From contig NC_057861.1 in the NCBI RefSeq assembly GCF_019393635.1, positions 357,102,953 through 357,166,952 on the forward strand: a stretch of DNA of 64,000 bases, written 5' to 3'. Position 1 is the stretch's first letter; each line of letters starts with the position of its first letter. The translations under genes and the position numbers were made by a program. Positions 32,276-44,402 of the stretch are shown here, in pieces. Under the pieces are notes generated by a model, which was not told the origin of the DNA, did no database searches, and saw nothing but the letters and a program-made list of their open reading frames with translations. The stretch is from Dromiciops gliroides. Its lineage: Eukaryota > Chordata > Mammalia > Microbiotheria > Microbiotheriidae.

Positions 32276-32520
32276 AAAAAAACTTCTTGTTGAATTGTTG
32301 GGGTTGTGTAGGTTTAATAATTGTTTCATTCAAGTATATAAAAGGCCATCAAATGAAAGAGGGATTAGTTTTCCTCTCAGAGAACAAAGCTTAAAAATAT
32401 GGAAGCAGAGATATTGCAAAAAGTAAACATAGTCTCAATATTATACATATGTGTGTATATGTGCATACATACATGCATATATACATATGTGTGTATATAT
32501 ATGTGTGTGTATATATATTC

Positions 32521-33867
32521 TAAAAATTAGAGCCATACAAAAATGGAATGAATTGGCCCTTTCAGGAAGTAGTGAGTTCCCCCTGATTTGATCTCTTTAA
32601 GTAGAGATTTGATGATGCAGAGAGGTTTCCTTTAGTCCTCTGAGTTAAAAGGAATGACTTCACATATTCCATCCTATTCTGTGAGTCTGTGAAACCAGAG
32701 AAAATAGAAAATGTCAACTCTTCACTTTCAAAAAACAGTCTAGTACAAAATAAGCACATAGGAAAACAAAAAATAGCATATCTTCAAATAAAAGAAAACT
32801 GGGAAATAATGAGTTTGTGAGTTGTGAAAGAAGAGAGAAAGTAAAGAAGAATACTATTATTCCTCACATATTTGTATGCCATGATATTCCTAATACAGGG
32901 AAATCTACTGAAAGACTGAGAAGAATCCTTTATAACAAGTTAATTGGTGGCAGGACCCAAATGGTGAAGCTAGTCAGGGAAAGTAGCATTCCTCACTTTG
33001 CTAAGCACCCAATTTACTCCCGGCAGTCAATTATTCAGTCACATCTCAGGGACAGTACCACTGTATTCTCTATCTCCCAAAGAACACTAAAACATTGGGA
33101 AGCTCTCATGATATTCCTTTCATATAAAAGTAATACTTTGAACAGCATATCATTTCTTTTCCAAGAAACTGAAAGCATTGAATACATATTATAGCACCTT
33201 GCAGTTATACATTGTTCTTTACTTTCCAAAGCCTTTTCATGTATTTCATCTCATTTTAGCCTCCCAAAAATGTGTAAGGCACAATAGGTAGGAATTATTA
33301 TCCCCATTTAAAAAGAAAAAAAAAAGTAAGAGTTTGCTGTCACTTCTCCCTTTCCATCCCATTCAGATGGGCCAGTGTGAAACTTTATCCAACTGAGGTT
33401 TTAAACAACAATGCTTATTCTCAAAAATATTTATTATTTTATAAATAAATTGCATCTATATTCAAGTCCTAGAATTACAGGTAAAAAGGACATGAAATTC
33501 ACTCAAAGGAGAGAAGCCCTGGTGCTGCCTTATTATCTTTCTACTTTAGAGAATAAAAGCAACAATTATTAAGTATCTATTGTGTTTAGGGCACTGTATA
33601 AAACACTGAGGTGATATAAAATTAAAAGAGTATCTACTATTCCAGAGTGTAACAAGGGAATAAAAATAATTCAGATAACACAACCCACAACAATAAATCA
33701 TAAATGCTATATATTTATAAAATAAATTGCTCTTTCAGGCATGAGGCTCTTCAGCTTTGGCTATTATCAACCAAAGATGATAAGCGTTCCTAGAAAATGG
33801 CATGTGGATGGGACTTTAGAGGCATTTTGTCACAGTAGAAAAACAATTGTCATGGAAGCCAAAAAAC
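32521..33867. other. intergenic stretch with MIR/L2-like fragments
   Basis: Antisense MIR/L2 fragment at about 33190-33320 ('tcatctcattttagcctccc', 'attattatccccattt'), and an L2-like end at about 33560-33620. The open frame 32817-33194 (125 codons) has no recognisable domain and normal intergenic composition, so I do not call it a gene. Confidence 0.5.
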
Positions 33868-33954
33868 TTAGATTCAAGATTTTCCTTTAACATATACTGA
33901 TTGTGAGACTGTGCAAGTCACTTAACATCTCAGTGGCCCAGAGTAAGTAACAAC
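33868..33954 (+). mobile_element. MIR-like fragment cut by a solo LTR
   Basis: 'gcaagtcacttaacatctca' identifies the MIR core. The LTR starts at 33955. Confidence 0.65.
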
Positions 33955-34324
33955 TGTAATGATTGGAATGGCACCACCTGCTGGAGACTTACTGTAGAAA
34001 AGCTCCGCCATGAAGGAAGGTCTTTGAGGGCAAGACCAGGAGTCTTTTCTTTGGCATCAGGAAGTGACGTTTGCTTGTGGGAGGAAGAAAGGGGGAGCCT
34101 GGCACTCTGACTGGGCTTTTTCCTGAGGATGCTGGTGGAGAAGGGAGCTAGAAATGCACTCTCCCTTTAATAGATAGGAATCTAGGCCTTTTCTTCTCTC
34201 TTTACCAAATTCTTATTCTCCTTAATAAATGCTTAAAAGCTTAACTCTTGCTAAAGCTTATAATTTATTGGCGACCACTCATTAGATATTTTAGACAGAC
34301 TAGCTAGAATTTTAACCCTTAACA
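33955..34324 (+). repeat. solo LTR, family A copy 3
   Basis: It starts TGTAATGATTGG and ends CCTTAACA, with polyadenylation signal 'ccttaataaatgc'. It aligns with the LTRs at 16679 and 18835 throughout. Flanks CAAC and CCTT do not match, so the target duplication has decayed or the flanks were rearranged. Confidence 0.9.
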
Positions 34325-34632
34325 CCTTTAACACAACATAAATTGGTAGAAGATTCCTTATCTTGGAGTTCCCTGTATCATTGAAATCACAAGTCAAGGT
34401 CATTTGAAGATCGAGTAGATTTTCATTAGGCAAAGAGAACGCAAGGAATCTTTTACCAGCCTCTGTTTTTTCACAGTCTGGAGCTCTCTTACTGCATATG
34501 ATTGATCATGGGATCATAGATATAGAGAAGAAACTTAGAAAACACCTAGACCATACCCTTTATTTAATAGATGAAAAAACTGAAAACTAGAAAATGTAAT
34601 TCAATAAATCACTCTCTTATAACTTTAAGCAC
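34325..34632. other. intergenic stretch with a faint antisense MIR
   Basis: 'tttaatagatgaaaaaactg' near 34560 resembles the MIR core. Nothing else is seen. Confidence 0.45.
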
Positions 34633-34647
34633 ACACTGCCAACTTTT

Positions 34648-34659
34648 ATTTCATCATCG

Positions 34660-34708
<49 letters not shown>

Positions 34709-34853
34709 TATTATTATTATTATTAAAACATTTTTTTCAGAGCAATGAGGCTAAGTGACTTGCCTATGGTCACACAGCTAATAAGTGTCAAGTGTCTGAG
34801 GCCGAACTTGAAGTCAGGTCCTCCTGAATCCAGAGCTGATGCTTTTTCCACTG
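34648..34853 (-). mobile_element. CORE-SINE whose tail became a (CAT)n microsatellite
   Basis: The antisense SINE body is at 34736-34853. Its tail side (34648-34735) is about 17 CAT units, then ATT units and a T-run. A perfect 15-bp duplication 'acactgccaactttt' (34633-34647, 34854-34868) encloses both, showing that the microsatellite grew from the inserted tail. Confidence 0.93.
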
Positions 34854-34868
34854 ACACTGCCAACTTTT

Positions 34869-36204
34869 GATAGAATTAGACATTTCCTTCTTAGAGTCTT
34901 ATGAGCTAATTTGCCTTTGGAATTATTATATTTTGTTGGGTAGTGTCTAAATTTACTCATCATTTTTCTCAAACAACTCTTGGTGTTTGGGAGTGTGCTG
35001 GACCAGATGAGTGAATGTGAAAGGGTACAACAAACATTTAAAAATTGTCCATTTTTCATGTCTAACTCTTGTCAACTGTGGGTTGGCTTGGCTTTCCCTC
35101 CAACTTAGCAACTGTTCACCCATGGAGAAGCACTGTAATCTATTGACATTAAGTCTTTTGGTAGTCATCTTGCCTTGAGTACACTATTTTTATTGAATGT
35201 GAATTTTTAGTTTGTTGAGGATGTCTATATCTTGTCCACTACTCTGCTTCAAACATCACCTTTGTCACTCTTACATCCTATCTATCACTTCTCCTTATAA
35301 TGACATAGTATATTAAATGCCAATGTTTGTGCTGAGGGTGAAACCATGAAGTTTTATTGCATTTAGGTAAATGGAAGACTATCATGGATGAGAAGGTCAT
35401 GAGACACACAAGTCTTCAATAATACATAACCATTGTGGTTGTTATTTCCAATGCAATTACTTCCAAGGACTCCCTATCATATCTTATTAGTCTGTACCTA
35501 CTCTGGCATTAAAATCACACCAAATTACAAACTTGTCCTCTTTTGGTACATTGATGATGAGGGTCTTGAGGTCTTTATAAAAAATTTTCTTTTACCTCAT
35601 TAGGGTTTGTTATGCTGGGAGCATATGTACTAATGATGGTGGTTGAGTGCTTTGATGTAAGGGGCAATTTTGATATTAACCTCTCATTCACTCCTTTTGG
35701 CATACAAACTTGTTGACTAGATTTGATTTGAAAGTGAAACCTATAAAAACTTCATGGCACTTGCTACCACTGCAGCCATTCCAGAAAAAAATTGTGTATC
35801 CAGTTCTACCTTCTGTAAGCTGGCTTTCTTTTGTCATCCTTATTTCATGTTCTTCATTTACAAGTAACTCTTTTCCTACTCCTTTGTGTGTGCGGGGGGG
35901 GGGGGGAATGGGAGTAAAGAATTTGCTTACCATGTTCTTACTCCACTTACATTTAAAAGTCCTACTAAAGGAAATCATAGAAAATAAAGGACATAAGCCA
36001 TTTCAAAGCTTGAATTTATATATCACAGGGAAATATTTCCTTTCTTTCTCCTCTTTCCTAACTCCCACTTGCCAATCAACAATCCTCATTCCCTGAGAAT
36101 CAGTCAAAAGAGTACCCAATTTCATCTAAACAAGTAAATAGATTCCACACCTATCTTCATGGCAGGTGACCTTCAGACAAATGATTCAACCCTAGAATTG
36201 GTCT
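34869..36204. other. unassigned intergenic stretch
   Basis: No repeat family or gene is recognised. A G-run of about 14 lies at 35894-35907. Confidence 0.45.
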
Positions 36205-36370
36205 GATGCAGGGTGGAATGCTGGATGTCAGGGCCGAAGTTGGAAGTCTGAATCCTGGTTCTTGTACTTTGTGAATTTAGTCAAATTATTTAACATCTTT
36301 AGATCTCAGTTAATTTTGTTTTTAAAAAATGGGAGGCATTGAGTTAAATGATCTTTGATAGTCACAGTTC
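36205..36370 (+). mobile_element. MIR-like SINE, old
   Basis: 'aagtctgaatcctggttctt' and 'gtcaaattatttaacatctt' fit the MIR core; the fit is weak elsewhere. Confidence 0.6.
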
Positions 36371-38845
36371 CAAATCTATGCTGCTAATCTCGCATTACTT
36401 GGAGAATACAATGAATTGATCAGATATCTTTCAATACCCAAATTAAATGAAGATATTCATAATTTAGCAGCTAATATACAGAGTATTTGCTGAGATTCCT
36501 TTTCAAATTCAAATTCCCTGAAGAGAGGGAACAAAGGGAACTTATTGTGTCCTTAAATCTAGAAGGATACATTGTAATACAAGATGAAAATAAAATGAAA
36601 ATGCTTTACTAATTCATTAATTTACATGTATACATATTATAATGGCATCAAAGATTTAACACTAGAAGGAAATCTGCACATCCCCTCCACCCCCAACCCC
36701 CTACAGTTAGTACCAACAGTGCACATTTTATATTGTTTGGTCCCTTCCTTTAATATGTCCTGACAGGCATCTGAAAGAATCCCATGAACAGGTAAGAAAC
36801 GATCAATTGTTTCATCAGGATGAATAGGGTGGCTATTCTATGCCTTTCTATATAGAATTTTTTCACTACTTAGCCTGAATTAATCTATCATTTCAATAAA
36901 ATAGCCACATTTGTTAAGAAACTGACTAGTGGAGTATATGGGATATTCAGGGAGGAATAGCACCTGTGAAGTGAGGGATTGTTAAACTGTTTTCAGGGTT
37001 GCCCATCCATCATTATTGCCTACCTTCACTCAACGCTCAAATGTGGTTCCAAGAAGTTATAGAATTCACAGCAGCCATACCACAATAAAACTCAGAAGTG
37101 CTAAACCCAGTTGAGGGTAAAAAATAGGTCTCATGCTCATTTTTGAGTTTGACCATAGTGGCTACTCCAAACATCGAAATACTTTCCGCAGCACAATGCA
37201 CAGATGAGGACAATTTATTCAAATGGTCATGAAGGTGGTTGAATCAGGCTATATGGAATGCTTAGAGCCTGATCAGACATCAAAGATACACTGAATTCTT
37301 GCCCACTTTCAGTTGTTCTGATTTTTGTCTTTCTGCTGGAATTTTATTCCTCTGGAAAAGAGAGTGAGGCCAAACACTTTGTGCAGCTTTGCTTACTTAA
37401 GTCAAATTCATGTACCATTCAAGATATCTTCCCATGATATGATTATTTCTCTTCAAAAATGAAGGATAAACAACAATAACTGAAAGAATAACTTGCTTGA
37501 ATGAACTTTTAAAATAATTTTAACATTGGTTTGGATGAATCTCACAGGAAATTTAGTCAAAATTTCTTAACTAGTTCTGTGTGGTAAAAATTAAAATTAA
37601 AATTAAAAATGACAACTTTAACACAAAGAATAATTAAAGTTCTACTCTTATATTTGTTTCACAAGATTTTTTTCTTGTCAGCTTATCTTTTTTTGAGTGA
37701 TAGAAATGACCCTCCTAACAACCTGTCTTTCTGTTGACATCACACATTCAGCTTAGCATCATAGAGTCATCAGAGACAGAGGATTAAGTTCTTATAATAA
37801 TTTCCCTAATCTAAGGTCTTATAATTAAGCTGTGCTGCTTGTTATGAAACACAAAGCAATCTCAGTATCTTCTGCTGAGGCAGTTTTCCAGATTAATTTC
37901 TATAAGTATTGATAAGGAGGTATTACTTTGAGATGTCTCCGTGGAAGAAATGATTTACATTTTAACTTTAGACATTCACTACTTTCTGTTAATGGCATCT
38001 AAAAAGCTCTATGACTACGGAGGTGGAAAAGGGAAAGAAGGGAAACATTGCATCCACTGCTATTTTTTTTTCCCTGTGGTTTTGCTTTATTTCTTTGCCT
38101 TTTGTAATGGAAGAAGGCCATTTTGAATAATTTTGTACCTTTGTGTTCTAGTACATTTTTGGGGATATTTAGTGTTCTTTTGGTTTTATGATTTTGGCTT
38201 TGTTTGTACCCATCTTCACACACACCACCAATAAAATTTTAACCTATAAGATTTTTTTAGGCCAATAGTGCACAACTTCAAAGGGAAGTTAACAATCAAA
38301 GACTAAATGACATTTCAAAATAGGTTCATGCCAAAGGGGCTTATAGCATGAATTATATGGTGCTTAGGAGGATATATTGTTAAACTTCTTCTCTACATAG
38401 CATTTCTTACTAAAAAAAAGACTAAAGTTTTCATACCTCTAAAATGCTTGCAAACTATTTAGAGATTATGTACACTGTCATTCACAGTATTCTCATGATC
38501 TGACATTCAGATTATAAAGAGAAAATAAGGAGCTTTCATTATGATGTTATTTCCATTTTAATCTCCTCCAGGGTTTACTTGTTCAGTACTTTTCTGTATG
38601 GAGCCAAAGGATGATTACCCATAATTCATTTTTATTTTAAATCAATCAGTAGTAACATTTTATCTTACAGTTTTCTATTCTCATAAAGAGATTACATTGC
38701 TAACACCACAATCAATAAAGCTCTGGTTTGTGGTTCTCTCCATTGTCAATACTGATGAAAAATTGAATTGATCCATCCAGTATCTCCTTTGGAATGAAAA
38801 AAGCACATATTGAGCATGACAACTGAGTTTAATAATACAATCAGT
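36371..38845. other. unassigned intergenic stretch, 2.5 kb
   Basis: I see no gene, SINE, LTR or L1 words in this stretch on either strand. Confidence 0.45.
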
Positions 38846-39107
38846 TGGGGCAGCAAGGGGGAACAGAGAATAGAGGATTGACCCTAGACTAGGGAGACTA
38901 ATTTTCATGAGATCAAATCTAGCCTCACTCAATTTTAGCTTTAGGTATGTGACTCTCAGCAAGTCACTTTACCCAGTTTGCTTCAGTTTCCTCATCTGTA
39001 AAATGAGCTGAAAAAGGAAAAGGCATATCACTCCAGTATCTATGCCAAGAAAATCCCAAATGGAATCATGAAGAATCAGAGATGACTGAAATGACTGAAA
39101 AAGAACA
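38846..39107 (+). mobile_element. MAR1-like long CORE-SINE
   Basis: Head 'ttggggcagcaagggggaac', core 'agtcactttacccagtttgc', long 3' part 'actccagtatctatgccaag' and end 'gactgaaatgactgaaaaag'. Confidence 0.85.
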
Positions 39108-39187
39108 ACATAATCTATGCCCAAAGTTTGCCAGGAAGAATTAGGTATACTATTAATCTTTTCATTAATTAACTTTGATAGTTTAGA

Positions 39188-39189
<2 letters not shown>

Positions 39190-39228
<39 letters not shown>
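39190..39228. repeat. (TA)n microsatellite
   Basis: About 19 uninterrupted TA units. Confidence 0.95.
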
Positions 39229-39230
<2 letters not shown>

Positions 39231-39309
39231 TATGTGTATATGTATATTTATACACACACATATAAAGGACACAGGATATAGAGGCAGAAGGAACCCAAAA
39301 AGCCTCCTA

Positions 39310-39310
39310 A

Positions 39311-39382
<72 letters not shown>

Positions 39383-39385
39383 AAA
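39310..39385. repeat. (AAAG)n microsatellite
   Basis: About 19 AAAG units. It is purine-only on the + strand and can form triplex-type DNA. Confidence 0.95.
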
Positions 39386-39390
39386 ACAAT

Positions 39391-39420
39391 GGGGCAGCTA
39401 GGTGGTGCAGTGGATAGAGC
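39391..39420 (+). mobile_element. CORE-SINE head only (30 bases)
   Basis: 'ggggcagctaggtggtgcag' and ten further SINE bases, followed without a gap by antisense L1. A SINE cut at its 3' side is unusual because reverse transcription normally truncates the 5' side. Confidence 0.85.
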
Positions 39421-40308
39421 CTGAAAGGCATTATACTCAATTTTTCTGGGTAGGTGATTCATGGTTGTAATCCCAGTTCCTTTGCCCTCTGGAACATCAT
39501 ATTCCAAGTCCTCCAATGCTTTAATGTAGAAGCTGCTAGATCTTGTGTTATCCTGACTGTGGCTCCACAATACTTGAATTGTTTCTTTCTGGCTGCTTGC
39601 CATATTTTCTCCTTGACCTGGGAGCACTGAAATTTGGCTATAATATTCCTGGAAGTTTTCATTTTGGGATTTCTTTCAGGAGGTGATTGGTGGATTCTTT
39701 AAATTTCTATTTTATCTTCTGGTTCTAGAATATTAGGGCAATTTTCCATGACAATTTCATGGGAGATGGTGTCTAGGCTCTTTTTTTGATCATGGCTTTC
39801 AAGTAGTTCAATAAATTTCAGATTATATCTCCTGGATCTATTTTCCAAGTCAGTTTCTTCTGTGAGATATTTCACATTGCCTTCTATTTTTTTTCCCCTT
39901 CATTTGGTTTTGCTTTATTATTTCTTGATTTCTCATTTTCATTTTGGTCCATTTGGCTTTTCAGGGCAATCATTTCCTCATTGTCTTTTTGTACCTCTTT
40001 TACCTTTTGGCCCAGTCTGTTTTTTAAGGTATTATTTTCTTCAGTATTTCTGTGTCTCTTTTACGAAGCTTGTGGACTTTTTTTTCATGATTTTGTTGCA
40101 TCACTTTCATTTCTCTTTCCATTTTTTTCCTCTACTTCTCTTACTTTATTTTAAAAGTCCTTTTTGAGTACTTCTATGGCCTGAGACCAATTCATCTTTT
40201 TCTTGAAATCGTTGGATGCAGGTGCTTTGACTTTGTTATCTTCTTTAGAAGTTTTATTTTGATCTTCCTTGTCACCATAGATACTTTCTAGGGTCAGCAT
40301 TTTTTCTG
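39421..40308 (-). pseudogene. L1 ORF1 relic
   Basis: The minus strand encodes an N-terminus opening ATGAGCAAACAG, a Lys/Glu-rich coiled coil, and the C-terminal domain 'NIIAKFQCSQVKEKIWQAAR' with 'QDLAASTLKHWR' (about 39459-39660). Several stops and shifts break it. It is homologous to the ORF1 at 19947. Confidence 0.8.
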
Positions 40309-40986
40309 TTTGCTCATTTTCCTAGGCTATTTCTTGTCTATTAACTATTTGTTAAAGTGGGGTAATACTTCCAGGGTATATGGGGCACTGTCCCAAGCTT
40401 CAGGGGGTTTGAGCAGCTGCTCTCTGAAATCCTTCTAGGAATTTGTAGGTTTTTAGATCTTCCAAGTTGATATTATATAAGGAGAGGTATTTTCACCATT
40501 CTGCTGGCCTGTGCTCTGGATTGCAAGCAACCACAGATCCGCTTTTCTGCCCTGGAACTATAAACAGTCCTGATCCACTGCGGCTGCAAGCTCTTGTGTG
40601 ATTGTGTTCCTCCTCTCCCTGGAACTGCCACCCAAGACTGTGACCATTTGTGGGCTGAGTTCAAGAATCAGTTACTATTGCAGCTGATTCAGAGGTTCTG
40701 GAGGCCTGCTCCTGGTTCAGTGGCACTGGGTCTGAACTGGGCCTGGGGCTATGCTGGCACACCCTGCACTGGGCTGCATTCCACCCTCACCTTGGTACAA
40801 CAGACCTTTCTTACTGACTTTCTAAGTTGTCTTTGCCTGGAAAATGATTTCACCCTGCCCTTTTGTGGGTTCTGCTACTCCAGGAATTGTCTTATGGAAT
40901 TATTTGAAGCTATCTGGAGGCATCTAGGGGAGAGCTCAAGAAAATCACTGCCTTTCCTCTGCTATCTTGGCTCTAGACACTCTGGA
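39421..40986 (-). mobile_element. antisense L1/half-L1: 5' UTR and ORF1
   Basis: On the minus strand the element begins at about 40986 with 'gagccaagatagcagaggaa', the same opening as at 61241 and 57070. The 5' UTR extends to about 40310, and ORF1 covers 40308 down to 39421. 'FWRP'-type 5' UTR open frames are meaningless. The ORF1 end, spacer and ORF2 are missing at the 39421 edge. Confidence 0.85.
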
Positions 40987-42054
40987 TAATCACTGTTTTA
41001 ATTGATATAAATTTTGAGGATCCTTATCATCCCTTTAAGTCTCACGAATGAGTGTCAGGTCTTGGAGGAAGGTTAAAACTTCTCATGGATGTAGAGGTAC
41101 CTCCCAGGAGAAAGTATTCCTCTAATGCCATCAGTTCAATTCCCCATCTCTACAATCTCAAAATTTCCAGTTGAGAGAAACATTTCATCAGCCAGGCTTA
41201 AGTAGATTTTAGAAAGTCATATTTGCTAATATGCCCTATAGTAATATGTCTTATAGTAAGAATGGTTTATATGAAACATCCTCATAAATGTCTGTGACAC
41301 ACTGTTTCCCCATGCACATACAGAATTCAGGGGGAAATTGGCTCAAACTTAGAGCACTGTGGAGCTCTGTAAAGGGATAACACTATTTCTGTTCATTGGA
41401 AGTAATTTCCATGCATGATTAAGGGGTCTGAAACATTTGCTTTAAGCCTGGTGAATCCAAAGCCAGTATTTTCTTCAGGCAGCATTAAGACACTCCCATG
41501 AATAGCTGCCATCACAGTGAGTTGTCCCTAGAACACTGACGAAAAAATAGAAGTAAAAAATCTGCCAAATCTTTTAAATGTCATAAGGTCATCTCTTGGC
41601 CAAAGGGGCAGAGGGAGAGAAAGGAGAACTAGTCCAAGACAAAATTTTAGGCCTCTTCTTCCTAGCACCAGGAAGTTTGCTCCAACCTGTCTCTTAGAAT
41701 CACTCACTCAGATCTTTGAGATTCCTGTTTACTTTATGCTTTTACATGGGGACCAGAAGTGACAAAATCCTTTCACCAAATGAAATGCATCTGGCATCAT
41801 GTTGAATTGATAGTAATAAAACACCACATTGTTTCCACCAGATAATTTTTTTCCAGATGTGTAGGTGGCTAGAGAAGTATATGACGAAAACAGCAGAAGA
41901 GTTGGTCAATAAAAATTCTTGTTTCTGATTTCTAGACCCTTCGATATCTCAAATCTCAATCAACCTACATTATTCCCTTTTTACCTTTTCTCCTTGAATA
42001 CTGGAGAAGAATAAAATAGGTCCTAAAAATTCCCCATGAACTTAAAGGTTCCCT
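40987..42054. other. unassigned intergenic stretch
   Basis: No repeat family or gene is recognised in about 1 kb. Confidence 0.45.
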
Positions 42055-43329
42055 TTGTATTTTGTTTGTTTGGTTTTGTTTGTTTTTTTGACAGGGGGTT
42101 AATTTATCAACACCCTCCCATTTATTATCTTCCTCACTTCTGTTATCTCCTTTCCCTCCTACTTCCCTATAGGGTAAGATTGATTTCTATACCCACCTGA
42201 GTTGTATGTTAGTCCCATTTTGATCCAGTTCCAATGGGAGTAAGGTTAAAGCATTGCTTTCCCTCCTCTAAAAGTTCTTCCTTTTGTACCCCTATTATGT
42301 GGAATTATTTCCCCACTCTACTTCTCCCTTCCCCTTTCTCCCAGTACATTACTCTTTTTCATTTCTTTAGTGTTATATTTTAAAATAAACCCATTGGAAT
42401 GAACTTATTCCCATCTACTCTGTGTATGTGTGTGTGTGTGTGTATATACACATATACATATATATGTATATATACATATATATGTATATATACATATACA
42501 TATATTCCTCTTAACTGTCCTAATTGTGATAACGTTATTAGTTACAAATATCCTCTTCTTATATAGGAATGTAAGAAGTATTGATTCCCTTATGATTTCT
42601 CTTTCATGTTTACCTTTTCATAATTTTCTGGAGCTTTATATTTGAAAGTCAACTTCTCTATTCAGTGCTGGTCTTTTTATCAGGAATGCTTGAAAAATCC
42701 TCTATTTCATTAAATATCCATTTTCCATCTGAAGGATTAAACTCATTTTTTCTAAGTAGTTGATTCTTGGATGTAGTCTTAGTTTCTTTGCTTTCTGGAA
42801 TATCATAATCCAAGCCTCTCAATTTTTTAACATAGAAGCTACTGAACTTGTGAGATCCTTACCATGGCTCCACAATATTTGGATCTTTCCTTTCAAGTTG
42901 CTTGTACTATTTTCTCCCTGTTCTGGGAGTTTTAGTATCTGGAAACAATATTCTTGGGGATTTTCATTTTTGGATTTCTTTCAGGAGGTGATCAATTGAT
43001 TCTTTCTATTTGGATTTTCTTTTCTAGGATATCATGGCAGTATTCCTAGATAATCTCTTGCAATGTATCTATGCCTTTTAAAATATTTATATTCATGTAG
43101 TTCTATAATTTAAATTTATCTCTTCTGGATCTATTTTATAGGTTACTTGTCTTTCCAATGAGATATTTCTTATTTTCCTCTATTGTTTTGTTTGCTTTAT
43201 TTTATGTTATCATTTCTTTGTGCCTCATGAAGTCATTATCTTTCAATTGCTTGATTCCAGTTTTTAAGGACATATTTTCTCAAGTCAAATTTTGTACATC
43301 TCTGTCATTTGGCCAATTCTGTGTTTTTT

Positions 43330-43492
43330 GTGTTTCTTTGTTTGTTTTGTTTTATTTTTTGATAAGGCAATTGGGGTTAAGTGACTTGCCCAGGGTCACA
43401 CAGCAAGTATTAAGTGTCTGAGACCAGATTTGAACTCAGGTCCTCCTGACTCCAGGGATGGTGCTCTATCCACTGTGCCACCTAGCTGCCCC
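43330..43492 (-). mobile_element. CORE-SINE in antisense L1
   Basis: Complete antisense SINE with left T-rich tail. The flanks 'ccaattctgtgtttttt' and 'ctaattatgtttttaag' are a decayed duplication. Confidence 0.9.
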
Positions 43493-43530
43493 TAATTATG
43501 TTTTTAAGGTGTTATTTTCTTTAATATTTT

Positions 43531-43670
43531 TTTATTTTTTTGCAGGGGAATAAGGGTTAAGTGACTTGCTCAGGGTCACACTGTCAGTAAGTGTCAAGTG
43601 TCTAAGGCTGGATTTCAATTCATGTCCTCCTGGATCCAAGACTGGTGCTTTATCCACTATGCCAGCTAGT
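43531..43670 (-). mobile_element. CORE-SINE in antisense L1, diverged
   Basis: 'agggttaagtgacttgctca' and 'ggtgctttatccactatgcc' identify it. Confidence 0.88.
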
Positions 43671-44402
43671 TTTAATTTTGCATTCCTTTTAGCAAGAAAT
43701 TAATTTTCTCGATAATTTTCTTACATCACTGTCATTTCTTCTCCCAAGTTCTTCCTTTACCTCCTTTATTTGATTTTTAAAATTATTTTCGCTCTCTTTC
43801 ATTAATTCTTTTTCACACTTTTCTTCAAGGCTTTACAAGAAGCTGCTTTGATTTTGTCTTTTTCTGGATTTGCATCTTTATCATCCCCATCTCCACAATA
43901 AATCTCTATATTCACATTATTTTTGTTTTTGTGTAGTTATTATTCTTTTCTCATTTTTCCAATCTATTTCTTAACTTTTAATTTTATGTTAAAGTTGGGC
44001 TCTACTCCAGGGGAAAATAGGTCACTATCTGAAACATCAGTTTTTTTCTACTGCTGTTTTCAGAGCTAGTTCTGAAGGTTCACAAGTTTTTCAGTTCTTC
44101 CAAGATGGTATGATATAAAGAGAGGTGTGGTTACTAGTATTTTGGCTTGTACTCTTGTCCAAGAAGCACAAGCAGAACTCCTTTATGCCCCTGAACCATG
44201 ACCAGGTCTCCTTTTCCTCTTTGGTCACCAGTGATCTTTCTCCTTCCAGCCCTATAAATGCAACTTGGGCAATGGATAGTGCTTCCTTTTTCCCTGTATC
44301 TGAAACAAGGACCCCTGCTGTCTTGTGAGTGACTGCAAGGCCTCTTCTCTGTCAGGCAACTGTGATTAGGTCTCCTGCTTCCCAAAAGCCTCAAGCACCA
44401 TA

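Larger units (their letters stand above)
42055..44402 (-). mobile_element. antisense half-L1/L1: 5' UTR, ORF1 and spacer, two SINEs inside
   Basis: On the minus strand the 5' UTR is at about 44402-43950, ORF1 at 43950-42700 and the inter-ORF spacer at 42700-42055. SINEs at 43330 and 43531 split ORF1. The spacer is interrupted by a TG/TA microsatellite (42422-42505). No ORF2 is seen. Confidence 0.8.

Noticed and set aside
32817..33194. 125-codon open frame as a gene
   Set aside because: No domain, no conserved motif, AT-rich intergenic composition and no splice or promoter support.
40594..40989. 131-codon frame with Trp/Cys-rich protein
   Set aside because: It lies across the GC-richer 5' UTR of an antisense L1 on the opposite strand.
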